Below, piece after piece: positions 56,701 through 64,000 of a stretch of DNA of 64,000 nt. The position numbers were made by a program, and so were the translations under genes. The notes below the pieces were generated by a model that saw only the letters and a program-made list of their open reading frames with translations, made no database searches and was not told the DNA's origin. Position 1 is the stretch's first letter. The number at the start of each line of letters is the position of its first letter. This stretch comes from Paenibacillus xylanilyticus. GTDB lineage: Bacteria; Bacillota; Bacilli; Paenibacillales; Paenibacillaceae. Location: assembly GCF_009664365.1 (NCBI RefSeq), contig NZ_CP044310.1, positions 5,147,501 through 5,211,500 on the forward strand, given 5' to 3'.

Positions 56701-57729
56701 ATTGAGGGCAACCGAAGTAATGTAACTTGGATCATTGGCTAAATTCCCCAGAGAGAGATTGATGATGTCCATACCGTCTTTGACCGAGCGATCAATTCCG
56801 CCCAAGACCCAAGCGGTTTGTCCGCTGCCATAAGGCCCTAATACGCGGTAAGCATAGATTTCGGCTTCAGGAGCAATACCAATAACCCCATAATCTCCTG
56901 CTTCACGAGCAGCAATCGTTCCTGCAACGTGAGTACCGTGGGATGTATAGTAGGAACTGCCTCTTTCATTAAACTCGGGCTCTCCAGACACCTTCCACTC
57001 TTCTCTTGTTGCTTCATAAGGATCTTCATCGTTATCCACAAAATCCCATCCACCCTTATAACCTTCTGTCAGATTAGGGTGCTCGTAGTCAATCCCTGTA
57101 TCAATAACGCCGACTTTGATACCATTTCCTTTGTAACCCAAATCCCATACTTCCGGGGCACCGATAAACGGAGCTGTATCCTTCATATAGGGATTAACTT
57201 CATCATTCTCTGGCGTTAACGCGATTTCAAGGTCAGGATACACACTGACCACACCTGGTATGCGAAGCAACTGTCCCATTTGGCTTCCATTCACTTCAAT
57301 GGCTACACCATTCAGGGCGTATGCGTACTTTTCCAATACTTCGTGATTGATTTTGTTCTGAGTGAGGCTATGTACAAATGACTGTTGTTGTTGTTCGACC
57401 TTCGTCACAGCATTTGTTTCCATAGAGGAGGTAAATGACTTTCCTGAGAGGGTTGATTCACCTTGCGCTACAGCTACGGGTTTGTTTGAGAGTTCAACGA
57501 TTACTCTTGTTTTCTCTCCACCTAGGCCTTCCAGCCTCTGATCCAAAAAAGGTTCTGCGGCAAGTTTCTCTTCCCGCTGGTCGAGAATCTCTCTCCACTG
57601 CTGGGCTTCAGCCTTGGAAGGCAAATTCCTGTCAAGCTGTACTTCTGCTGGAGCGGCTCCAGCCGCAGGCATGATGATGGAAAAAATCATAAGGACACTT
57701 AATAGCATGGATATTAATCGTTTATTCAA
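53770..57729 (-). CDS. Large secreted S8 (subtilisin-like) serine protease with PA domain and C-terminal repeats
   Basis: A 1319-residue exported protease. The signal peptide is about 1-25 (LLSVLMIFSIIMPAAGAAP). An inhibitor I9-like propeptide follows (about 70-170). The S8 domain has Asp210 (GVIDTGID), His264 (HGTHVAG), oxyanion Asn358 (ASGNEG) and Ser690 (GTSMATPHVAG). Inserted between His and Ser are an acidic Pro/Glu/Thr linker (about 398-503) and a PA domain (about 525-620). An Fn3-like region and a C-terminal pair of ~95-residue repeats (about 1128-1319, each with MNLWWG and LYE...LIDTQ) finish the protein. The start is TTG 57729, with GGAGGGG seven nt upstream; an upstream ATG would read through that ribosome binding site. 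Confidence 0.93.
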   Translation of the reverse strand: MNKRLISMLLSVLMIFSIIMPAAGAAPAEVQLDRNLPSKAEAQQWREILDQREEKLAAEPFLDQRLEGLGGEKTRVIVELSNKPVAVAQGESTLSGKSFTSSMETNAVTKVEQQQQSFVHSLTQNKINHEVLEKYAYALNGVAIEVNGSQMGQLLRIPGVVSVYPDLEIALTPENDEVNPYMKDTAPFIGAPEVWDLGYKGNGIKVGVIDTGIDYEHPNLTEGYKGGWDFVDNDEDPYEATREEWKVSGEPEFNERGSSYYTSHGTHVAGTIAAREAGDYGVIGIAPEAEIYAYRVLGPYGSGQTAWVLGGIDRSVKDGMDIINLSLGNLANDPSYITSVALNNAMLSGVTAVVASGNEGPNRYTLGSPGASAMAITVGNSTGPSQMITADTHFWIGEEGEGTLPEELPAPEVEQSPELGVAPGAEAPENPEQDIPASTPDAEEPTVEKPESAGEDTLPQGEQAETTLETEQNTTTPSTEEVAPAEEEEVAAPTETDTTPLTVTESVYRLDVMGWNLAEDPETVLNGQYDLVYAGLGKPTDFEGKDMNGKVAFIQRGELAFVDKIANAKAAGAIAVIVYNNIPGPIGVSLGDDFEFIPTLSMSKEDGEAIKAQLDAGQDVEVSFSDFVKDMTEGDEMNSSSSRGPAKVTLDIKPDIVAPGTSILSTIPAYGKDEPGANYDQAYGRKSGTSMATPHVAGLIALLIEKHPDWTPFDIKVALMNNAKVLNTENYDVFDQGAGRIQATETIDPETFVKVMDVTKYTENGVAVEKENITGSVNFGNFLSTDEKTVSKTLKVQSLKGAGGEYSVSVNPTRTINDVSVSVDKTSFELNGEEEVTVTITVPKGVTTVGEAQGYLQFSHGAKTYSLPYVAHFNVTEAGVKYIETKYGNETNPFHYPLKADGTLDTLNVAMEFHNPMNFALIEIFDGLNPDGGFYQDGYIGSIFGNYYNFNANTRYNLAWTGNYLDYETEEATKIPDGLYTVDITALGTDGKTYVEDTPPFLVKTEAPVVTAPEKLEFKNDESAVINGNVEDLYFVVAPALQEGWNIEFDPAASLEASYVVKEEDDSIVKEGDFEIQQDGSFGLALEDIESGEYVVELTVKDQQGLSGTANTLLSLESSEPEPETPATKAPGTPVLSHNNGHANGLLEGSYTVSMNLWWGENATSYKLYEDGVLIDTQKLTYNAPMAQFAQTKITGKTNGTYTYVAELTNDKGTTRSQTLTVRVTNASPGKAVLSQDNWDGDGNYKVTMNLWWGTNATEYRLYENDQLIDTQALNAATPYAQSAVSTISGRSSGTYKYRAELSNSAGTTSTETITVKVK

Positions 57730-58110
57730 GGCGATGCCCCTCCTTCTTAAATATGAATACCTCACCAATCACTGGGGTCTTGTCCGAACAAGTACTGCAA
57801 TACTTGTATAATGTCACCATCCCTTCCGCAAGAAGTTTGACCCATGGTAAATTATTCTACTAAATCATCAGATTTCCCTTCTAAAAAATTACAGATATGA
57901 TATAAAAATTACTTATATGGTTCTTGAGTAAGAGGAAAATATCGAAATTGTATTTATTTGTCGATAAAGATATTGAATCTTGAAATAGTTCATAGGAAAA
58001 AAGACCACAATCCTCATTGAAGCATGAGAATCATGATCCCAGCAAGATACAGACTTTAAAGAGTGATGACCTTTCAAATTTCATTTAACAAAGAAAATGA
58101 TACATTTATA
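57730..58110 (-). promoter_or_regulatory. Intergenic region upstream of the S8 protease
   Basis: These 381 bp are AT-rich and hold no gene. They carry the protease promoter (a TTATAC -10 candidate with a poor -35) and, at 57788-57807, the inverted repeat ACAAGTA-N6-TACTTGT. Confidence 0.5.
57788..57807 (-). promoter_or_regulatory. Candidate operator upstream of the S8 protease
   Basis: A perfect inverted repeat ACAAGTA-N6-TACTTGT, about 60 bp before the TTG start and directly downstream of the TTATAC element. It could bind a dimeric repressor; nothing in the window identifies one. Confidence 0.4.
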
Positions 58111-58884
58111 TTACTTATGAGGTTTAACCGCCTCCACTCGCAAACGCTTATAATCCGCATAGACGGCATCTTCTTTCCAGAGCTTGGGTACTACTATTTT
58201 ACTCGTTTCAAGGCAAATACCCTCCATTTGTTCCTTGGTTAGACCAGCAAAATAGTCCCCTCCAAAATGAGCTAACCAGCCCTCAATACCCTTTTCCCCA
58301 TCTTGAAGCTGGGTAGGGCGATCGTAATGATAGGCCTGCCGGACCAGGAATCCCTTCTCTTCCAAGAGGGAGCTGTACTCACCGATTGTCGGAAAGTACC
58401 AGGGATTGCGATCTGCAGCATGAATTCCTGTTTTTTGTTCGAGCACTGTCTCTAGTGCAGTTACTATGGTCTGAACGTTACCCTTTCCTCCAAACTCCAC
58501 GACCAGGCGTCCGCCAGGCTTTAGTGCATTCCATATGCTTTCTACGACAAGTTCAGGAGACTTCATCCAGTGCAATGCCGCGTTGGAGAAGATTGCATCA
58601 TAAGGTATGCTCACCTCGAATCGGTGTCCGTCCCCTTCCACGAATGTGATTTCAGGGAACTTCTCTCTCGCCCGCTGAATCATTTCCGGAGAGGCATCCA
58701 TGCCAACCACCTCTGCTTGAGACATGGCAATCTCGTTTGTCAAATCACCCGTCCCACAGCCTAAATCGAGAATCCGTTCGCCTTTCTTAGGTTGAAGCCA
58801 TGAAATTAAACTTTTTCCGTATCCCGATACAAAGGCTAATTTGTGATCGTACTCCTCTGCCTGCCATTGATTGATTGATTTCAT
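58111..58884 (-). CDS. Class I SAM-dependent methyltransferase
   Basis: A 257-residue methyltransferase with motif I ILDLGCGTGDLTNEIA (38-53), motif II VVGMDASPEMIQRARE, and motif IV YDAIFSNAALHWM. This is the small-molecule (trans-aconitate/UbiE-like) type, with a family HWM(K) motif; the substrate cannot be read. The start is ATG 58884, with GGTGGTC upstream, three codons inside the longest frame. Confidence 0.88.
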   Translation of the reverse strand: MKSINQWQAEEYDHKLAFVSGYGKSLISWLQPKKGERILDLGCGTGDLTNEIAMSQAEVVGMDASPEMIQRAREKFPEITFVEGDGHRFEVSIPYDAIFSNAALHWMKSPELVVESIWNALKPGGRLVVEFGGKGNVQTIVTALETVLEQKTGIHAADRNPWYFPTIGEYSSLLEEKGFLVRQAYHYDRPTQLQDGEKGIEGWLAHFGGDYFAGLTKEQMEGICLETSKIVVPKLWKEDAVYADYKRLRVEAVKPHK

Positions 58885-58987
58885 CGAGACCACCGTCGCT
58901 TTCGTAATGATAAGTTTATTGTGGCATATCCAGACTTATTATCAAAATATATAATTTCTATCCAACTAATAGGTAAAGCCTATATAG

Positions 58988-59002
58988 TTCTATCCAGGAG
59001 TG
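58988..59002 (-). repeat. tRNA-Arg 3'-end repeat, right array unit 3 (remnant)
   Basis: Reading on the minus strand, after R2 only a CACTCCTGGATAG remnant of the tRNA 3' end remains, in register with the 130-bp period. Confidence 0.6.
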
Positions 59003-59132
59003 ACACTCCCCTTGCAGTCGAGACTGCGAAGTAATCCTCTCGATCCTTATCCTCCGACGAACCATGGGGTGTCTCATCCCCTGTACGTAAAAAAGCTTCC
59101 CATAGGAAGCTTTCTTGAACGTCCCAGGAGGG
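59003..59132 (-). repeat. tRNA-Arg 3'-end repeat, right array unit 2 (130 bp)
   Basis: Second copy, with its own hairpin (59089-59113) and a second CCCTCCTGGGACG. About 93% like unit 1 by eye, but only roughly 75-80% like the left array units. Confidence 0.88.
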
Positions 59133-59249
59133 ATACTCCCCTTCCAGTCGAGACTGCGAAGTAATCCTCTCGATGCTTATCCTCCGACGAACCATGGGGT
59201 TCTCATCCCCTGTACGTAAAAAAAGCTTCCCATAGGAAGCTTTCTTGAA

Positions 59250-59262
<13 letters not shown>
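59133..59262 (-). repeat. tRNA-Arg 3'-end repeat, right array unit 1 (130 bp)
   Basis: On the minus strand the unit runs from the tRNA 3' end (CCCTCCTGGGACG) through the terminator, GGGGATGAGAACCCCATGG, TTCGTCGGAG and CAGTCTCGACTGGAAGGGGAGTA. These are the same segments, in the same order, as in the left array, with a different hairpin loop (TAT). Confidence 0.9.
59218..59243 (-). terminator. Terminator of the right tRNA-Arg
   Basis: On the minus strand AAAGCTTCC-TAT-GGGAAGCTTTTTTT, 7 nt after the tRNA. Confidence 0.88.
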
Positions 59263-59323
<61 letters not shown>

Positions 59324-59358
59324 AAATATGTATAAATAAAATTTTTGGCGCGATTTCT

Positions 59359-59386
59359 ATTATACTCGGTTTTCTATATTTTTCAA
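59359..59386 (-). promoter_or_regulatory. Promoter of the right tRNA-Arg
   Basis: TTGAAA and a perfect TATAAT are separated by 16 nt on the minus strand, 35 bp upstream of the tRNA. Confidence 0.75.
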
Positions 59387-59619
59387 TACTTTTATAAAAA
59401 AATTAATAAGTTGCATCCTGTTACATACATTTACGTATAATTTTCATACGCTGCTCAACTGATCGAATATGATCCGGATTCGCAGGCAATATTGTTGAAG
59501 GCAGGGTTTACCCCATATACACCCTACGGAACATAGACTATTCATTGTCAGCGTGGCTGGGTAATCTTTTGCATACATACCTTTACATCTGAATTCATTC
59601 CAAGAAGGAGAGAATTATT

Positions 59620-59913
59620 ATGAGACAGCTTTTGTCCGCCTTATCCTATTTCAGTATTTTCTTCGCTCCTTTTCTGTTCCCGATTATCATTTGGATTGTT
59701 GCGCGGGACAATTATATTGAGGGACATGCCAAACGGGCCTTGTTTTCACACATTTTCCCGTTTCTCGCTGCCATTCCCCTCTTTTATTTCTTCGTTACCT
59801 CCCAGAGCATCGGTGGCGCCATCGGGTATGTCATTCTGTTCTTTGTGATTTATGGATTAAGCTTTATTTACAATATCGTCAAAGGGATTCAAGTCCTTCG
59901 TGAGTATGCGTGA
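59620..59913 (+). CDS. DUF4870-type small membrane protein
   Basis: A 97-residue protein with three hydrophobic segments (about 8-28, 46-62 and 66-88) and the family element LFPIIIWIVARDNYIEGHAKRAL. It resembles DUF4870 membrane proteins of unknown function. GAAGGAGAG precedes the ATG. It is monocistronic, ended by the hairpin at 59951. Confidence 0.8.
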   Translation: MRQLLSALSYFSIFFAPFLFPIIIWIVARDNYIEGHAKRALFSHIFPFLAAIPLFYFFVTSQSIGGAIGYVILFFVIYGLSFIYNIVKGIQVLREYA

Positions 59914-59950
59914 CTTCTACACCGTCCTTACCATCAGATTACATGCAGAA

Positions 59951-59983
59951 ACCCGCCGTTTCCAAAAAAACGGCGGGTTCTTC
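59951..59983. terminator. Convergent terminator
   Basis: Stem AACCCGCCGTTT/AAACGGCGGGTT (small loop AAAA), flanked by T-rich sequence on the plus side; it lies between two convergent genes. Confidence 0.82.
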
Positions 59984-59990
59984 ATTCCGG

Positions 59991-60119
59991 TTACTTGTTT
60001 CCCTTACGCCATGGATTTCTAAGCGTAGGACGCTTGCTGTTAACGGCGAGCACTTCCCCGGCAAACTCGGTATGATGCGCGTAAAGGTTTCCTTTGTTTT
60101 TCTTGAACTTGGAAGCCAT
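59991..60119 (-). CDS. Small basic protein (42 residues), unknown
   Basis: A 42-residue, strongly basic protein starting MASKFKKNKGN and ending RNPWRKGNK. It is soluble, with no known motif. A very strong ribosome binding site (GGGGAGGTGAT) sits 5-8 nt before ATG 60119, which picks it over the longer frame. Small basic proteins of this sort are often spore components in Paenibacillus, but that is only a guess. Confidence 0.65.
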   Translation of the reverse strand: MASKFKKNKGNLYAHHTEFAGEVLAVNSKRPTLRNPWRKGNK

Positions 60120-60189
60120 TGCTATCACCTCCCCGGAACTTGGTTGTAGTATGCTCCGGGTAAGCTCCATTATCCGTGCTGGAAGATAA

Positions 60190-60546
60190 TTACGCCTGAC
60201 CAACTAAGTAGCGTTTAAGGGTTGAACCGAGCAGGCCAAACGCAAACAATTCACTTTGGAATCGGGCTTTATCCTCTCCTGCGGTTACACCTTCACTGTT
60301 CTGAAACGCTGTCTCTGTTGCATCCTCAAAGGCAGTGTGCATATTGTTGTTGTACCAATCCAGAACAGCATCCGAATGGTTACGTACAATCCTTACCACT
60401 TCCAATGTGCTTCCAGGCTGAGTTGCTGCTACATATACTAATAAAGAAGGATCTCCTGCGTTCGCTGGTTGTACCTCCACTTCAGCACAAGACAACCCAT
60501 CCACTTCGGTTAATCTACGGATCTTGGCATCCTGAATTGCATACAT
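60190..60546 (-). CDS. Protein of unknown function (118 residues)
   Basis: A soluble 118-residue protein of no family I recognise. Residues 1-55 look beta-rich and 60-118 helical. AAGGAG is 8 nt before the ATG. It lies 20 bp after the next small gene and both are likely transcribed together. Confidence 0.7.
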   Translation of the reverse strand: MYAIQDAKIRRLTEVDGLSCAEVEVQPANAGDPSLLVYVAATQPGSTLEVVRIVRNHSDAVLDWYNNNMHTAFEDATETAFQNSEGVTAGEDKARFQSELFAFGLLGSTLKRYLVGQA

Positions 60547-60566
60547 TGTTATCGCTCCTTATCATT

Positions 60567-60866
60567 TCATGTACTTTGTTCGATCTCTCGTCTTGTCTCA
60601 GGTGTCCCCAAACGGTAAATCTCTTGATACACCTGCTGTATAGCAGCTTCATATGCCCGATTCACCGATTCTTCAGGTGTATCCGGCCACGGGAATACCA
60701 TTCCTGGAAAGGCCTCTTCCTCTTTTTCCTGCATCAGGTTGAGGAGTCCCACTAAATGATCTACTTCGTGAGGTGTCGCCTGAATAACCCATTCATAAGC
60801 AGCTGCGTGCTGATCCTGCAAAACGGAACGTCCACCCACAGAAACATAATAGGTTGTTTTGTCCAC
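60567..60866 (-). CDS. Protein of unknown function (99 residues)
   Basis: A 99-residue acidic protein (EEAFPGMVFPWPDTPEES; RREIEQST at the end). The GTG start has AAGGAG ten nt upstream; an ATG between them is out of frame. No domain is recognised. It is the first gene of a two-gene unit with the 118-residue protein. Confidence 0.68.
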   Translation of the reverse strand: MDKTTYYVSVGGRSVLQDQHAAAYEWVIQATPHEVDHLVGLLNLMQEKEEEAFPGMVFPWPDTPEESVNRAYEAAIQQVYQEIYRLGTPETRREIEQST

Positions 60867-61058
60867 AGTCCATTCTCTCCTTCACAGGCATGCTGAGGCC
60901 GTTGTTCCTAGATATAGTTTCCGAAGAGGACAGACATTTTATGCCTGCTTTCGGCATATATTTGTTACGACTTCTGACGAAAAAGACAATATTCGCTGGC
61001 TCCATGCCATGCAACACTCTACAGGATCAACGAATCGACTAAGAAAGGATGAACAACC

Positions 61059-62903
61059 ATGTGCGGTATAACCGGCTTCATACAGTGGAATCGGGATTTG
61101 ACCCAGGAATCGGAACTGCTGCTCCGAATGACGGACAGTTTGTCGAACCGGGGGCCCGACGCTTCAGGTACATGGATCTCCAATCCTTGTGCATTTGGAC
61201 ATCGCCGGCTCAGCGTAATGGACCCGGAGAACGGGGCTCAGCCCATGCATGCGTTACAGGGAGACACCTCCTATACCGTCGTGTATAACGGAGAACTATA
61301 CAATGCACCCGAATTGAAAAAAGAGCTGCTTCAACGGGGGCACCATTTCCGTACGCAATGTGATACGGAAGTTTTGCTCGCCTCTTATATCGAATGGGGA
61401 CCGGCATGTGTAGACCGTTTTAATGGCATTTTTGCTTTTGCCATCTGGGATGGAGGACGCGAACAGGTCTTCATGGCACGTGACCGCCTTGGCGTCAAAC
61501 CATTGTTTTACAGCAACGCAAAAGACGCTCTCGTGTTCGGCTCCGAACCCAAATCCCTTTTGCTTCACCCCGATGTCGAAGCTGCTGTGGGTCCCGAGGG
61601 CTTGGCAGAAGTATTTATCGTAGGTCCAGCCAGGACGCCTGGACACGGTGTCTATTCCTCGTTGAATGAACTCAAACCAGCACATGCGCTCATCTTCAAC
61701 CGGAATGGAATACGAACCTACGCATACTGGAAGCTGGAAAGCCAGCCTCATGAGCATGATCTGGATGAGACTGCCGCCGAGGTACGGCGTCTGCTGCAGG
61801 ATACGCTTGAGCGTCAGCTCGCTTCCGATGTTCCAGTCTGCTCCCTTCTGTCAGGGGGACTCGACTCCAGTGCTCTGTCTGCCCTGGCCGTAGACTATTA
61901 CAACCGCACGGGTCAAGGTCAAGTCAGTACGTATTCTGTCGACTACGTGGATAATGCCAAGCACTTTCAGGCGCACTCGTTCCAGCCTGGTGCAGACGGC
62001 CCCTGGATCCAGCGTATGGTGGATGAACTGAAGACAGATCATCACTGGATCGAGATTGAGAATGGAGAGTTGGTTCATGCCTTGAATCAGGCCATGTTAG
62101 TTCGGGATTTGCCCGGGATGGCGGATGTGGATTCTTCTCTCTATTTGTTCTGTAAGGAAATCAAGAAAGGGGCTACCGTCGCCATCTCGGGGGAGGCAGC
62201 CGATGAAGTGTTTGGAGGGTATCCCTGGTTCCATCGGGACGAGATGCTGAATTCGGGAACGTTCCCTTGGTCGGTAGCACCTGACATGCGCGCAGGTTTA
62301 TTATCTGCAGACATTCGGGAGTGGATCAGACCGCTGGACTATCTTGCCGACCGTTATTCGGATGCTGTGGCTGAGGTTCCTTTGCTGGATGGGGAGACCG
62401 GAAAGGCAGCACAAATGCGTGTCATGTCCTATTTGAACATCACCCGCTTCATGCCTACCCTGCTTGATCGGAAGGACCGGATGAGTATGGGGGCAGGGCT
62501 CGAGGTTCGAGTTCCTTACTGCGATCATCGCCTGATTCAATATGTATTTAACATTCCCTGGGAAATGAAAATAACGGGCGGCCGTGAGAAGGGAATCCTC
62601 AGAAAAGCGTTAGAGGGTGTATTGCCTGATGATGTTTTATATCGTAAAAAGAGTCCTTATCCCAAAACACATAATCCGGAATATTTGGCGGCCGTCAAGC
62701 AGCAGGTGCTGGATATCCTTGATGATGCATCTTCGCCAATTCTGCCTTTGATTGACAAGGCCCAGATTCGCAAGCTGGCATCTTCACCTGATGCTTCGTC
62801 TAATCTGCCCTGGTTTGGGCAGCTCATGTCCGGTCCACAGCTGTTTGCTTACTTGACACAGATTAATTCCTGGTTGCGCACATATAAGGTTGCCATTCGT
62901 TAA
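61059..62903 (+). CDS. asnB: Asparagine synthase (glutamine-hydrolysing)
   Basis: A 614-residue AsnB. The class II glutamine amidotransferase domain (1-~210) has the nucleophile Cys2 (MCGITGF) and RGPDASGTW at 31-39. The synthetase domain has the PP-loop SGGLDSS (265-271) and GEAADEVFGGYPW. It converts aspartate to asparagine, or amidates a specialised substrate in some relatives. AGAAAGGATG precedes the ATG. It is monocistronic, with a strong terminator. Confidence 0.95.
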   Translation: MCGITGFIQWNRDLTQESELLLRMTDSLSNRGPDASGTWISNPCAFGHRRLSVMDPENGAQPMHALQGDTSYTVVYNGELYNAPELKKELLQRGHHFRTQCDTEVLLASYIEWGPACVDRFNGIFAFAIWDGGREQVFMARDRLGVKPLFYSNAKDALVFGSEPKSLLLHPDVEAAVGPEGLAEVFIVGPARTPGHGVYSSLNELKPAHALIFNRNGIRTYAYWKLESQPHEHDLDETAAEVRRLLQDTLERQLASDVPVCSLLSGGLDSSALSALAVDYYNRTGQGQVSTYSVDYVDNAKHFQAHSFQPGADGPWIQRMVDELKTDHHWIEIENGELVHALNQAMLVRDLPGMADVDSSLYLFCKEIKKGATVAISGEAADEVFGGYPWFHRDEMLNSGTFPWSVAPDMRAGLLSADIREWIRPLDYLADRYSDAVAEVPLLDGETGKAAQMRVMSYLNITRFMPTLLDRKDRMSMGAGLEVRVPYCDHRLIQYVFNIPWEMKITGGREKGILRKALEGVLPDDVLYRKKSPYPKTHNPEYLAAVKQQVLDILDDASSPILPLIDKAQIRKLASSPDASSNLPWFGQLMSGPQLFAYLTQINSWLRTYKVAIR

Positions 62904-62920
62904 CAGAATGTAGTTTAAAA

Positions 62921-62970
62921 AGAGGGGTGCCTGGTAAATAGCATTTATGCATTCACCTGGGCACCCCTCT
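62921..62970 (+). terminator. Terminator after asnB
   Basis: Long stem AGAGGGGTGCC(T)...GGGCACCCCTCT with a 20-nt internal loop region on the plus strand, followed by ATATTTATT. Confidence 0.85.
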
Positions 62971-63049
62971 ATATTTATTATCATGTCTTAGTTTAGCTAA
63001 AAGTATTAATCAGAAGAAGCATTCATGATCTCGACCTTACATAAGGGAA

Positions 63050-63919
63050 TCATCGAGTCATCACAGCGGATTCCGGGTTTCGTTCAAGCAAGCCACGGCC
63101 ATAAATCTCCCTGAATGGAGAGTCCGTCATATGAACGTATCCAATATAACAGCCGCACTTTTTCATCCTGCAGGGCCGATCCGCAGACAGCTTTTCCAAC
63201 CCGTCACGGTACAAATGGCCAATAATCCGGCGATCCTTATAACATCTTTTTACATGCCCCGAACCCTGCACATAAAACACTTCCGAGCCTGCCGCACAGC
63301 CTTTGCCATAACTCTCATAATCCCGTAAGTTCCCCTCAAACAGCGGATCGATCGACCGCAAATAGGCAACCTCTTCCGGCTCGTAATAATTAGGCTTATC
63401 CTTAAAGGCATTGATCCACATGTAGATATCGTCCGGCAGCGACTCTCTCATGGACTGAATGGCAGGAAATGCACTGCGGAGGCCCACCGTGCCCACGCTG
63501 AATTCAAGACCCATTTCACGCAAAGTAAGGCATTGTTTAATAAAAGAAGATTCCTTGGTCTCACGAGGATGATAGGTTGCCCAGAACGCAGCTGTCTTGG
63601 AATTCAATTCACGGGCCCAATCCAACTTCACGGAAAGGTTGGTCTGCACAGCAATTTTATGGATGTGGCGCATATGTGACAATTCCACCATGGCTTCCCT
63701 GTACCAGCGCCGTACCAGCGCCTCGCCATATGGATTGAAGAAAATGGACAATTCGTGTCCCACCTCTTCCTGAGCCTTCACCCAATCCACGAACTGACGT
63801 AATTGTTGTTCGTCTGTTTCCAGCGTCTCCTTGGAATCCACAGTTTTGCTAAACGGACAATAGGGACAATCATAATTACAGGACGACAGCTTCCCCCGAT
63901 AATACAAGGTTGCTCTCAT
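63050..63919 (-). CDS. Radical SAM protein, STM4011-like
   Basis: A 289-residue radical SAM protein with the iron-sulfur motif CNYDCPYC (Cys14, Cys18, Cys21) right at the N-terminus. The barrel spans residues 1 to ~200. A C-terminal cysteine-rich part (GKGCAAG; KRCYKD; RPCRMKKCGC) suggests an additional iron-sulfur cluster. The features agree with the uncharacterised STM4011 family. Start ATG 63919 overlaps the stop of the upstream gene by 4 bp (ATGA), so the two are translationally coupled. Confidence 0.85.
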   Translation of the reverse strand: MRATLYYRGKLSSCNYDCPYCPFSKTVDSKETLETDEQQLRQFVDWVKAQEEVGHELSIFFNPYGEALVRRWYREAMVELSHMRHIHKIAVQTNLSVKLDWARELNSKTAAFWATYHPRETKESSFIKQCLTLREMGLEFSVGTVGLRSAFPAIQSMRESLPDDIYMWINAFKDKPNYYEPEEVAYLRSIDPLFEGNLRDYESYGKGCAAGSEVFYVQGSGHVKRCYKDRRIIGHLYRDGLEKLSADRPCRMKKCGCYIGYVHMTDSPFREIYGRGLLERNPESAVMTR

Positions 63920-64000
63920 GAGAACACAAACCCTTCCATTTGCTCGCGAATCTCGGCAGATATTAACCAATCTCCAATAGCATCGGAATATCCCAGACCT
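63916..64000 (-). CDS. C-terminal fragment of a STM4012-like radical SAM protein (partial)
   Basis: Only the last 27 codons lie in the window (GLGYSDAIGDWLISAEIREQ...GFVFS, stop TGA 63916-63918). The YSDAIG segment resembles the C-terminus of HemN/CoPEM-oxidase-like STM4012 proteins. STM4012 genes usually sit directly upstream of STM4011, as here. The call is tentative because the rest is outside. Confidence 0.55.
   Translation of the reverse strand, partial: GLGYSDAIGDWLISAEIREQMEGFVFS

Noticed and set aside
58980..59195. 71-codon minus-strand frame in the right array
   Set aside because: It spans two repeat units and a terminator, lacks a ribosome binding site and is not the same protein as the one from the left array.

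Overview
The window comes from an endospore-forming Firmicute, most likely Paenibacillus. The evidence is the sporulation genes (safA-like, spo0B, spoIVFA/B, spoIIB-like, spoVID, lonB), a tRNA-Val-type T-box, Prp-processed L27, base composition near 50% GC and strong AGGAGG ribosome binding sites. Gene order from about 1 to 51.5 kb follows the Bacillus subtilis block safA / pheA-pheB-obg-spo0B-rpmA-prp-rplU-spoIVFB-spoIVFA-minDC-mreDCB-radC-maf-spoIIB / folC-valS / spoVID-hemL-B-D-C-X-A / ysxC-lonA-lonB / clpX-(clpP)-tig. The species call is an inference from protein character and synteny; no search was run.

Layout. From 1 to 51.5 kb every gene is on the minus strand, so transcription runs right to left. 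The parts, in window order, are: a partial SafA-like LysM coat protein; amino-acid genes (ilvE, pheA, thrB, thrC, hom, pheB-like); obg-spo0B; the rpmA-prp-rplU ribosomal operon with its own promoter and leader; an RNase E/G homologue; the SpoIVF pro-sigmaK processing pair; division and shape genes (minD, minC, mreD, mreC, mreB); radC, maf, a small membrane protein and a SpoIIB-like SPOR protein; murC-folC; valS behind a T-box with a GUC specifier; spoVID; a RluA-family synthase; the heme/siroheme operon (hemA-hemX-sirC-hemC-cobA/hemD-hemB-hemL); an AdoMet decarboxylase; a conserved unknown; ysxC-lonA-lonB; ispG; clpX-clpP; tig; and a repeat-type protein of unknown function whose start codon appears to be ATC.

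At 51.7 kb the conserved block ends at a tRNA-Arg(UCU). From there to 59.3 kb is an accessory segment (an MFS exporter, a very large secreted S8 protease, a methyltransferase). It is bounded on the far side by a second tRNA-Arg(UCU) in the opposite orientation. Each tRNA is followed by a tandem array of 130-133 bp units, each repeating the tRNA 3' end, the terminator hairpin and a conserved spacer. The arrays face each other and resemble one another, but are more alike within a locus than between loci. This is the most unusual structure in the window.

From 59.3 kb to the end are small Paenibacillus-type genes (DUF4870 protein, a 42-residue basic protein, two unknowns), an AsnB asparagine synthetase, and the end of an uncharacterised radical-SAM pair resembling the STM4011/STM4012 families.
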